45,379 nt of DNA from an uncultured Leucobacter sp. Lineage in GTDB: Bacteria > Actinomycetota > Actinomycetes > Actinomycetales > Microbacteriaceae. Position numbers and translations under genes: made by a program. The notes under the pieces were generated by a model. The model was not told the DNA's origin. It did not search any database and saw only the letters and a list, made by a program, of their open reading frames with translations. The stretch is from NCBI GenBank assembly GCA_937967375.1, contig CALCJF010000023.1, positions 1 to 45,379 on the forward strand. Reading direction: 5' to 3'. Shown here in pieces: positions 38,940 through 45,379 of the stretch. Position 1 is the first letter of the stretch; every line of letters starts with the position of its first letter.

Positions 38940-39425
38940 CTACTTGCTGGGCTTGTTCGCCTTCGGCTGTCGATTGTTCGGGCGCCGACCATTGCCGCGC
39001 CCGCGCTGATCGATACCGGCCATGCGCATTGCAGCCTGCACGAGCGAGAGCGTGCGAAGACCCTTGATGTCACGAATCGAGACCCAGCGGGCTTCGTCTG
39101 AACTGCCGCCGACTTCGTTGCGCAGGGGGCCGTCTTTCACCGTTGCGCGGTAGATGATGCGAATCGTGTGCAATTCGGGGTCGGTGCCCTCGGGCACCTC
39201 TTCGCGCACCATCACACGTGAATCGACGCCGATAAGCTTGCCGACGCGCGCTTCGAGGCCTGTTTCTTCAAGCACCTCGCGCACCACCGCGTCTCGAGGA
39301 TCTTCCCCAGGATCGAGGCCGCCCCCTGGCAGCGTCCACCCGTGCAGGTGGCCGCGACGCCAGTGCGTAAGCAGCAATTTGCCACGCCGTTCGACTACGG
39401 CGTAGGCCGCAACTCTCATATCCAT
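38940..39425 (-). CDS. NUDIX hydrolase
   Basis: A full Nudix box is present, LDPGEDPRDAVVREVLEETGLEA, with all catalytic Glu and the Arg, so this enzyme should be active on a nucleoside diphosphate derivative, unlike NrtR in the same window. Strands before it read MRVAAYAVVERRGKLLLTHW and WTLPGGG. The last ~25 residues are basic and Asn/Arg-rich (RGRGNGRRPNNRQPKANKPSK), which suggests nucleic-acid or membrane contact. ATG at 39425 is taken as the start (ATG 39419 is also possible); the frame itself opens at 39470. Substrate unknown. Confidence 0.88.
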   Translation of the reverse strand: MDMRVAAYAVVERRGKLLLTHWRRGHLHGWTLPGGGLDPGEDPRDAVVREVLEETGLEARVGKLIGVDSRVMVREEVPEGTDPELHTIRIIYRATVKDGPLRNEVGGSSDEARWVSIRDIKGLRTLSLVQAAMRMAGIDQRGRGNGRRPNNRQPKANKPSK

Positions 39426-39552
39426 GGTGCACGTCCAATACGGGTAGAACCCACCGCGAACGGCAACCACCCAATAGTCAACACTTGCGCAGCAGTCGAA
39501 CTCGACCGCGTCGCAAATGGCGCGCTAAGCAACGCTGTGCTCTGAACGCCTT

Positions 39553-39564
39553 GGTACATGTACC
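39553..39564. promoter_or_regulatory. Perfect 12-base palindrome between Nudix and alpha/beta hydrolase genes
   Basis: GGTACATGTACC reads the same on both strands. It lies about 130 bases upstream of the Nudix start and just beyond the 3' end of the hydrolase gene. It may be an operator for the Nudix gene, with no regulator in sight. Confidence 0.3.
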
Positions 39565-39601
39565 GAGCCTATCGGCTTGGTGAATGATGAGTGTCTCGAA
39601 C

Positions 39602-40654
39602 TCACTCAGATCGGCGCCAGCCGAGCAGCCAGCGCTCCATGCGGTGGTACGCGTCTGCTCGCACGTCCGACTCCGAGAGAAACACGTCGTGCAGAGCCCC
39701 GTTGACGCGCTCGATCGTCACAGACGGGCCGAGGCGAAGGCCGGCTCTTGCCACGGCGTCAACATCGAGCACTGTGTCGGCCCGCAGCATCGCATCGTTC
39801 CAACTCAGCCCGAATTCGGATCGCGCAGAGAGCAGCATGCACACCGGCATACCCACGTCGATGCCTGCTGCGATCCTCTCGTGCCCCGCAATGATTGCCT
39901 TGAGCCAGCCCGCGCGCACCGGCATCGCATGATCTGGGCGCCATGATGGGTTCACCGCTGCGACGATCCCCTCGGGATCATTCGCGCGCTGCGCCTGCGT
40001 GTAGAACCCGAGATCGAGCTGCGGCAGCGTGATCTCGTGCGGGCTGTACCTGGCGTGCAGGTTGATCATCGGAGCGATCGCGCGCCGGGCCGCACCGCTG
40101 ATCTGCAGCTCGAGCCACGGACTGTTGAGCACGAGCGCATCAGCAACTCCGCGGTGCCTGTCTGCCCAGAGGCTCAGCACAAGACCGCCGGTCGAGTGCC
40201 CGAGCAGCACAAGCGGGCGGTGGCTCGCCATCGTCGCAGTCGCCATCGCCCCGCCGCCCCGCACGCCGCCGACGGTGCCGTCGTCTCGAATCAGCTCGAC
40301 CGCGGCATCGATCTCGGTGTCGTAGTCTTCGAGGCGCTCGGTGTACCCAAAGGTCTGCCCTTGGCGCAGGCTGCGCCCATACTTGCGCAGGTCGAGCGCG
40401 AAGAACCTGGCGCCGCGCGCGGTAAAGAATCGAGCGAGATCCTTCTGAAAGAAGTAGTCGCTCCACCCGTGCACATAGAGCACGTCGAGCTGCTCGAGAT
40501 CTCGCACGCGGCCGAGGATTCGATCCCAAAACCCGAGCGGAGTCGGCAGTGCCCGCACGAGCGTCGCGACGAGCGGCCCCTCGCTGTCTTCGCCGAGGTC
40601 GATGTCGGTGCACTCGAACTCTTCGCCGAGCACGTCGCTTCGCCACTGGGTCAT
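39602..40654 (-). CDS. Alpha/beta hydrolase (serine aminopeptidase S33/monoacylglycerol lipase-like)
   Basis: The 350-residue enzyme has YVHGWSDYFFQ for the oxyanion hole, FALDLRKYGRSLR, and the nucleophile elbow VLLGHSTGGLVLSLWADR. A large cap follows (ANDPEGIVAAVNPSWRPDHAMPVRAGWLKA), and near the end VNGALHDVFLSE carries the catalytic His. GHSTGG and LDLRKYGRS are typical of Hydrolase_4 lipases. A TAGACT box lies 6 bases before the ATG (leaderless). It is transcribed alone; the substrate is probably a lipid ester or lysophospholipid by family, unproven here. Confidence 0.85.
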   Translation of the reverse strand: MTQWRSDVLGEEFECTDIDLGEDSEGPLVATLVRALPTPLGFWDRILGRVRDLEQLDVLYVHGWSDYFFQKDLARFFTARGARFFALDLRKYGRSLRQGQTFGYTERLEDYDTEIDAAVELIRDDGTVGGVRGGGAMATATMASHRPLVLLGHSTGGLVLSLWADRHRGVADALVLNSPWLELQISGAARRAIAPMINLHARYSPHEITLPQLDLGFYTQAQRANDPEGIVAAVNPSWRPDHAMPVRAGWLKAIIAGHERIAAGIDVGMPVCMLLSARSEFGLSWNDAMLRADTVLDVDAVARAGLRLGPSVTIERVNGALHDVFLSESDVRADAYHRMERWLLGWRRSE

Positions 40655-40713
40655 GTCGCCAGTCTAGAACGCGCGCCGCAAGACCCGGTGGTTCGTGCCC
40701 GGCGGCCACTCAC

Positions 40714-41616
40714 TCAGACCCGCGTGCGACGCATGCTCGCCGTCGTGACGAGCACGTTGCTGAGTACGACGAGCGCAATGCCGAGCCACTCCTGCACGCT
40801 GAGCACCTGGTGCAGCATGACGAGGCCGACGATTGCCGCCCATACGGGGTGCATGCTCTGCAGCGTGCTGAACACGTTGGCGGGCACGCGACGCAGCGCG
40901 ATCAGGTCGATCGAGAACGGCACGACCGACGAGAGCAACGCACAGATCACGGCGAAGCCGATCGCCCAGAGAGCGGGCGGGTGTGCCGAAAACCAGAAGA
41001 TCGCGATCGGCACCCACATGACCGCCGAAACCATACTCGCAGCGCCGGCGCCCTGCAGGCCGGGCATTCGCTGCCCGATCTTTCGGTTCAGCAGCACGTA
41101 GCATCCCCAGGCCACGCCTGAGACGAGTCCGATACCGACGCCGAGCAGGTCGGTGCTGGGGCTCGGGTTCACGAGCACGACGACGCCGACGGCCGCGAGC
41201 AGCCCGCACAGCAGATCGATGGCACGGCGAGAGGCGAGGATCGCAATCGCCAGCGGGCCCAGAAACTCGAGGGTGATGGCGAGCCCGAGCCCCAGGCGAT
41301 CGATGGTGATGTAGACGCTCGTGTTCATGACCCCGAACACTATGCCGAGGCACAGCACCGGCCACCACTGCGCCCAGGTCATGCTGCGAAAGCGGGGTCG
41401 ACCGACAGGCACGAGCACCGCGGCGGTGATCAGCTGGCGAATCGAGACGACGCCGACCGGGCCGATCGATGGAAACGCAAGCGCCCCGGTCGCCGCGCCA
41501 ACCTGGTTGCTGAGCGACGCGGTGAGCGCGAGCATAATGCCGCGCCCCAGACCACGGTCTTCGGATGCCTGGGTCTGAACGATGGGCTGCTCTGCGGTCG
41601 CGGTCGAGGTGGTCAC
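40714..41616 (-). CDS. EamA-family transporter (DMT superfamily, RhtA-like)
   Basis: Ten predicted membrane helices form two EamA repeats over 300 residues. GVVSIRQLITAAVLVPVGRP and LEFLGPLAIAILASRR in the first, and the matching FSTLQSMHPVWAAIVGLVMLHQVLS in the second, resemble the amino-acid exporter RhtA (threonine/homoserine). The GTG start has TATCGT 6 bases upstream, so it may be leaderless. It diverges from a LysR gene 68 bases away, a standard regulator-exporter pair, so export is probably induced by a metabolite sensed by that LysR protein. Confidence 0.88.
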   Translation of the reverse strand: MTTSTATAEQPIVQTQASEDRGLGRGIMLALTASLSNQVGAATGALAFPSIGPVGVVSIRQLITAAVLVPVGRPRFRSMTWAQWWPVLCLGIVFGVMNTSVYITIDRLGLGLAITLEFLGPLAIAILASRRAIDLLCGLLAAVGVVVLVNPSPSTDLLGVGIGLVSGVAWGCYVLLNRKIGQRMPGLQGAGAASMVSAVMWVPIAIFWFSAHPPALWAIGFAVICALLSSVVPFSIDLIALRRVPANVFSTLQSMHPVWAAIVGLVMLHQVLSVQEWLGIALVVLSNVLVTTASMRRTRV

Positions 41617-41684
41617 GGCTCCACGATAGTTCGCCGAGTTCCATACGTGTTGTGCAAGTTTCTGAGCTTTTATACGCTTATCGC

Positions 41685-42545
41685 ATGGAATGGTCGTTGC
41701 GTGAGCTGCGCTGCTTCACCACCGCGGCTGAGGCGGGCACACTCACCGGAGCCGCCGAATCCCTGCATGTCTCGCAGGCGGCCGTGTCGCGCGGTATCGC
41801 CAGCCTCGAACAGGCGCTCGGCCAGCGCGTGCTGCACCGCGGCAGGCACGGTTGTGAGCCCACCGCCTTCGGTGAGGCGCTCTTGCCGCAGGCCAGGCGG
41901 ATCCTCGCAAATGTCGAGCAATTGAACTCGCTTGCGCGAGAACAGCATGGCCAGCTGACCCTCGGCTATGCGTGGGCCGCGCTCGGCAGGCACACGACCG
42001 CGTTTCAGCGCGGCTGGGCGAAGGAGCACCCCGAGACTGAGCTGAAGCTGATTCGCCATACCAGCCCCACCTCGGGCCTCGCCGAGGGGCGCTGCGATGC
42101 GGCGATCGTGCGCGTCACCCCAGACCCCGCGCGTTTCGCGAGCGCCGTCGTCGGTCTCGAGCGACGCATCGCCGCGTTCTCGAGCGACGACCCACTCTGG
42201 GCGAGGCGCCGCAGCCTGCGAATGCGCGACTTCGCCTCGCGCACCGTGCTCTCAGACACGCGCACCGGCACCACGAGTCGCGCGCTGTGGGATGGCGGCC
42301 CCTCCCCCGAGCGATTCATCGAGTCGACCGACCTCGAAGACTGGTTGAACGGCATCGCGACGGGCATCGGCGTCGGCACCACCGCTGAGGCGACCGCTGC
42401 GCAGCACTCGAGGCCGGGGGTGACCTTTCGCCCGATCACCGACGCGCCGCGCATTCCGGTGCGCATCGCCTGGTGGCGCAGCGATCCGCCAGACAAGATC
42501 GCCGAGCTGATCGAGACGGTGACGCGCCTCTACAACGCTGGTTGA
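41685..42545 (+). CDS. LysR-family transcriptional regulator
   Basis: The N-terminal helix-turn-helix is LRELRCFTTAAEAGTLTGAAESLHVSQAAVSRGIASLEQALGQRVLHRG, the usual LysR signature. The effector-binding domain is shorter than average (total 286 residues), with LTLGYAWAALGRHTTAF and AEGRCDAAIVRV as its first strands. ATG at 41685 lies 8 bases after TATACG (41671-41676), so the mRNA is leaderless, which excludes the longer frame from 41565. The likely target is the divergent EamA exporter gene. Effector unknown. Confidence 0.92.
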   Translation: MEWSLRELRCFTTAAEAGTLTGAAESLHVSQAAVSRGIASLEQALGQRVLHRGRHGCEPTAFGEALLPQARRILANVEQLNSLAREQHGQLTLGYAWAALGRHTTAFQRGWAKEHPETELKLIRHTSPTSGLAEGRCDAAIVRVTPDPARFASAVVGLERRIAAFSSDDPLWARRRSLRMRDFASRTVLSDTRTGTTSRALWDGGPSPERFIESTDLEDWLNGIATGIGVGTTAEATAAQHSRPGVTFRPITDAPRIPVRIAWWRSDPPDKIAELIETVTRLYNAG

Positions 42546-42704
42546 GCTGCGCTCGCGCCAGGGCTGCTCGTCGGTGAACTCTCTCACGCCCCACTGAGTT
42601 TCGCCGTCGGGTTCGCCGCCGCAGACGGTCAGTAGGTGTCGCTTCACCAGGATCGGGGCGGCAACTACTGGCTGTCTGCGACAGGGTTAGGCACCAACGA
42701 CGGG

Positions 42705-43508
42705 TCAGCGACCGCGCTCGCCCATCTTCGCCGCGAGCTGGCTCGGCGCGATCCTCGCAATGCGCGCGAGCACTTTGTATCTGAACGAAGGGATCGACAG
42801 AGCCTTGCCGCGATCGAGATCGCGCAGTGACTCGGCGATGACGGCCGGGGCGTTGAGCCACATCCAACGCGGCACGCCCTCTTGACCAGGCGGCAGGCCG
42901 AGCCGCTCGTGAAAGTTCGTGTGCGTGTAGCCCGGGCAAACTGCGGTGACGGTGACGCCGCGCGGCCCGTAACGCGCATTGGCCCAGCGCGAGAAGACGA
43001 CGAGCCACTGCTTCGACGCCGAGTAGGTGCTGCGCGGAATGAACGCGGCGACCGAGGCAACGTTGAGGATCTGCCCGCTGCCGCGGGCGAGCATGCCCTG
43101 CAGTGCAGCGTGCGTCAAGCGCATGGGCACCTCGTTGTGCAGCCGCAGGTGCCGAACCTCGGCCTCGATGTCGTTGTTCTCGAACTCGAGCGAGAGGCCG
43201 AAGCCCGCGTTGTTGATGAGCCTATCGATCGGGCGCGAGTCGTCTGAGAGCCTCGCGACGACGCTCGCGAGGCCCGCCTCGTCGAGCAGGTCTGCGGCAA
43301 GCACTTCGATGGTGGCGGCGGTACTCGCGGCCCCTGCCGCAGTCCCCGCAGTCGTCGTGTTCGCCGCCCGCATCTCAGCCGCGAGCGCCTCGAGGGCTCG
43401 CTCGTCTCGTGCGACCAAGACGAGCGAGTCGCCCCTCGCTGCAAGCTGGCGCGCATACTCGGCGCCGAGGCCTGAGCTCGCGCCCGTGATCAACGAGGTC
43501 TTTGTCAT
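42705..43508 (-). CDS. SDR-family NAD(P)-dependent oxidoreductase
   Basis: Classical short-chain dehydrogenase: SLITGASSGLGAEYARQLA for cofactor binding, LINNAGFG with the conserved Asn, VASVAAFIPRSTYSASKQWLVVF with catalytic Ser and YxxxK, and VTAVCPGYTHTNF. Length of 267 residues is standard. The frame opens at 43604, but ATG at 43508 gives the family start MTKTSLITGASSG. The cupin gene ends 22 bases upstream on the same strand, so the two may share a transcript. Substrate unknown. Confidence 0.9.
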   Translation of the reverse strand: MTKTSLITGASSGLGAEYARQLAARGDSLVLVARDERALEALAAEMRAANTTTAGTAAGAASTAATIEVLAADLLDEAGLASVVARLSDDSRPIDRLINNAGFGLSLEFENNDIEAEVRHLRLHNEVPMRLTHAALQGMLARGSGQILNVASVAAFIPRSTYSASKQWLVVFSRWANARYGPRGVTVTAVCPGYTHTNFHERLGLPPGQEGVPRWMWLNAPAVIAESLRDLDRGKALSIPSFRYKVLARIARIAPSQLAAKMGERGR

Positions 43509-43530
43509 CGCCGAATACCCGTGCCTCAGA

Positions 43531-43821
43531 TTAGGCGAGGCGCTCGACCTCGACGAAGACGACGTCGGCCGCGGATCCTCGGTTCTCGATACGATGCTCG
43601 GCACCCGCGGCGCGGGTGTAGCTCTGCCCCGTCACCAACTCGGCATCGAATTCGCTGCCATCAGCGTTCACCACGTGCATCGTGTCGGTGACGAGCGGAA
43701 TCACCACGTACTCGTACTCGTGGCGGTGCATTGGAATCGAGCCGCCCGGCTCGATCGTCCACTTCGTCACCCTGAAAACGTCGTTCTCGAGCTGCTGTTC
43801 TGCGTGCGATCCGGTACCCAT
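43531..43821 (-). CDS. Cupin-domain protein
   Basis: A 96-residue single cupin: motif 1 region PGGSIPMHRHEYEYVVIPLVTD, where His, His and Glu could bind a metal, and motif 2 region AGAEHRIENRGSAADVVFVEVE with a further His. TAGACT sits 6 bases before the ATG (leaderless). Such small cupins are found as auxiliary or isomerase-like enzymes; function is not deducible. The SDR gene follows on the same strand after 22 bases. Confidence 0.85.
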   Translation of the reverse strand: MGTGSHAEQQLENDVFRVTKWTIEPGGSIPMHRHEYEYVVIPLVTDTMHVVNADGSEFDAELVTGQSYTRAAGAEHRIENRGSAADVVFVEVERLA

Positions 43822-43848
43822 GACCGCAGTCTATCGAGGCGCCGCGCG

Positions 43849-44286
43849 CTAGGCGAGCTCTGCCGTTGGCGTCTTACTGCGCAGCACCGCACGCCGCAGG
43901 GCGATGAAGAAGACGATCATGCCGGCCGTGATGAGCATGTGGCCGAGCCCGGCGATGCCCGAGATCATCTTGCTCGACTCCTGGCCAAGCACCGTGAGGC
44001 TGCCGTGCCAGATCAGCATCGCCGACGTGAGCACAACGCCGGCGTTGTAGAGCCAGAAGAACCAGGCGAAGAGCTTCGGGCTGCCCGAGATGCCGAACAC
44101 CTTCTCGAGCGCGAGCACGATGAGCAGCACGATGAAGCCGAGGGTGAGCAGGTGGGTGTGGGCGAGTCCGAGCTGCGTGAACTGGCCCTCGGGAAAGTCG
44201 TTCAGCTTGGTGAACTCGCGGTAGAAGAGGCCAGAGGCGACCCCGACGAGCATGTAGATGAAGGCGGCGTTGAGCAGGCGTTTCAT
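43849..44286 (-). CDS. DUF2871-family membrane protein
   Basis: The 145-residue protein has four membrane helices and matches DUF2871: MKRLLNAAFIYMLVGVASGLFYREFTK, TQLGLAHTHLLTLGFIVLLIVLALEKVFG, LFAWFFWLYNAGVVLTSAMLIWHG and ISGIAGLGHMLITAGMIVFFIALRRAV. His residues within helices (AHTHLL, GLGH) are conserved in the family and could bind metal or haem, an inference. A GAAAGGAAC site lies just upstream of the ATG. The leader contains 9-base repeats. No function is known. Confidence 0.85.
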   Translation of the reverse strand: MKRLLNAAFIYMLVGVASGLFYREFTKLNDFPEGQFTQLGLAHTHLLTLGFIVLLIVLALEKVFGISGSPKLFAWFFWLYNAGVVLTSAMLIWHGSLTVLGQESSKMISGIAGLGHMLITAGMIVFFIALRRAVLRSKTPTAELA

Positions 44287-44309
44287 TGGTGTTCCTTTCG
44301 TTGGTGGTT

Positions 44310-44340
44310 GGGTGTTTTGGGCGTTTTAGGTGTTTTAGGC
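44310..44340. repeat. Three-and-a-half imperfect 9-base tandem repeats in the DUF2871 leader
   Basis: GGGTGTTTT, GGGCGTTTT and AGGTGTTTT follow one another (44310-44336), then AGGC. On the transcribed minus strand this is an A-rich leader just before the DUF2871 ribosome-binding site. Slippage could change leader length. Confidence 0.6.
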
Positions 44341-44402
44341 ATGACGGATCGCGGCGCGACAGGTAGTCGCGGCAGCGATGAGCGAGTGTGGGGGCCTCGG
44401 CG

Positions 44403-45023
44403 CTAGATCAGCCCCGCCTGCTGGGCGGCATGCACCGCCTTCGAGCGGCTGTCGACCCCCAGCTTGGTGCAAATGTGCGCGATGTGACTTTTCACGGTCG
44501 CCTCGGCAACGAAGAGAGTTCGTGCGATCTCGCGGTTGGTCGACCCGGTTGAGAGCAGGCGCAGCACCTCGGTCTCTCGCTCGGTGAGCCTCGGGAGCGG
44601 TTCGCGCATTCCCTTTAGCACGCGCGATTGCAGCTCGGGGGCGAGCACGGTCTCGCCGGCTGCCGCGCGCCCAATTGCTTCGAGGATCGCGCCAGGGTTG
44701 ACGTCTTTGAGCAGGTAGCCGGCGGCTCCGGCTTCGATGGCCCCGAGAATCTCAGCGTCTCGATCGTAGGTGGTCAGGATGAGCACCTCGGGGGCCGGTT
44801 CAAGTCGGCGCAGGCGCGCAGTGGTCTCGATGCCGTCGATGCCGTCTCCGAGGCGCAGGTCGCAGAGCACCACGTCGGGGCGCAGGTGCGCGGCAAGCGC
44901 GATTGCTTCTTCTCCGGTGGCGGCCTCACCAACGACCTGCACTGCGCCGTCCGAGTCGAGCACGGCGCGCAGCCCACTTCGCACGACGGGGTGATCGTCG
45001 ACCAGCAGCACGTTGATCGTCAT
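44403..45023 (-). CDS. NarL/FixJ-family response regulator (LuxR-type HTH)
   Basis: The receiver domain (residues 1-120) has the acidic pair Asp9/Asp10 in VLLVDDHPVV, phospho-acceptor Asp55 in VVLCDLRLGDGIDG, LTTYD and LLKD with the conserved Lys. The LuxR-type helix-turn-helix at ~140-200 is LTERETEVLRLLSTGSTNREIARTLFVAEATVKSHIAHICTKLGV. It overlaps the kinase gene by 4 bases, a normal two-component pair. Target genes cannot be read; the DUF2871 gene 116 bases downstream on the same strand is the nearest candidate. Confidence 0.94.
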   Translation of the reverse strand: MTINVLLVDDHPVVRSGLRAVLDSDGAVQVVGEAATGEEAIALAAHLRPDVVLCDLRLGDGIDGIETTARLRRLEPAPEVLILTTYDRDAEILGAIEAGAAGYLLKDVNPGAILEAIGRAAAGETVLAPELQSRVLKGMREPLPRLTERETEVLRLLSTGSTNREIARTLFVAEATVKSHIAHICTKLGVDSRSKAVHAAQQAGLI

Positions 45024-45379
45024 GGTGTCTCCTCGTTCGTGCGATGTGTCTGGCCACTCGGTGCATCGGGCCCGAGGTAGATGGGAAGATGCGCCGAAAC
45101 CGCGGTGCCCTCTCCCGGCGCGCTTTCGACGTCAAGGCCGCCGCCGAGCTCGCGCAGTCTGGCCCGCATGAACCTCAGCCCATAGCTCGACGCCCCCTCT
45201 TCGCTGGCGCGATGATCCCACTCGCTCGCATCGAAACCCACACCGTCGTCGATGATGTCGAGGCGCACCGAATCGTCGGCGTCGATGAGGCTCACTACGA
45301 CCCGCGACGCCTGCGCGTGCAGCCGCACGTTCGCGAGCGCGGACTGCGCCGTGCGCAGCAGAGCGACCTCGACCTCGGT
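45020..45379 (-). CDS. Sensor histidine kinase, C-terminal part (5' end outside window)
   Basis: The frame is open to the right edge; the visible 119 residues are the HATPase_c domain of a NarX/DesK-type kinase. The N-box region reads LLRTAQSALANVRLHAQAS, the G1 box IIDDGVGFD, the G2 box SYGLRFMRARLRELGGGLDVES, and the end PGEGTAVSAHLP. Dimerisation and sensor domains lie beyond the window. Its stop overlaps the response regulator start by 4 bases. Confidence 0.9.
   Translation of the reverse strand, partial: TEVEVALLRTAQSALANVRLHAQASRVVVSLIDADDSVRLDIIDDGVGFDASEWDHRASEEGASSYGLRFMRARLRELGGGLDVESAPGEGTAVSAHLPIYLGPDAPSGQTHRTNEETP

Noticed and set aside
42252..42647. 131-codon minus-strand frame over the end of the LysR gene
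   Set aside because: Most of it is the shadow of lysR; only the first ~34 codons lie outside, and no support for coding was seen.
44310..44340. Tandem repeats considered as a CRISPR fragment
   Set aside because: Units are only 9 bases, contiguous with no spacers, and no cas gene is present; no CRISPR array was seen anywhere in the window.

Overview
The window reads as high-GC actinobacterial DNA, most likely from a member of the Microbacteriaceae; the genus cannot be fixed from sequence alone. The evidence is a dense high-GC coding pattern, many promoters whose -10 box lies 6-8 bases upstream of a start codon (leaderless mRNAs), and the block tRNA-Leu(CAG)-fhaA-fhaB-pstP-rodA-pbpA-pknA-pknB-trpG-sortase-crgA-rhomboid-ppiA. 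In actinobacteria that block lies close to the replication origin, so dnaA and gyrAB probably lie beyond the right end.

Left part (1 to about 24,900) is a mosaic of small transcription units. An IclR regulator fragment faces a minus-strand unit prs-nadV-nrtR-ppk2: PRPP synthesis, nicotinamide phosphoribosyltransferase, a regulator with a dead Nudix domain, and a polyphosphate kinase. A palindrome with perfect 10-base arms overlaps its probable promoter. Then come an orphan Phd-type antitoxin with its own operator, a lipid kinase, a fused trehalose-6-phosphate synthase/phosphatase, an ECF42-type sigma factor with its DGPF/YciI partner and a matching promoter, a flavoprotein, a bile-salt-hydrolase-like Ntn hydrolase, an alpha/beta hydrolase behind a possible 16-codon leader ORF, a SnoaL-like/LtrA pair, a TetR-controlled unit carrying an SDR-alpha/beta-hydrolase fusion, two GNAT enzymes, a MocR regulator, and a TetR/DUF4386 divergent pair with twin operators. 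This part ends in a scar where a 5'-truncated kdpE abuts a 5'-truncated transposase next to tRNA-Leu.

Middle part (24,938 to 38,822) is the conserved growth and division block. FHA proteins, a PP2C phosphatase, RodA, a class B PBP and two Ser/Thr kinases with PASTA modules form one tightly overlapping plus-strand unit for phospho-regulated peptidoglycan synthesis. Opposite it lie trpG, a 53-codon membrane protein gene and a class E sortase gene, then crgA, a rhomboid protease, a cyclophilin and a small membrane-anchored protein in the place where mycobacteria carry cwsA.

Right part (38,940 to the end) holds a Nudix hydrolase, an alpha/beta hydrolase, an EamA exporter divergent from a LysR regulator, an SDR, a cupin, a DUF2871 membrane protein and a NarL-type two-component pair whose kinase runs off the window.
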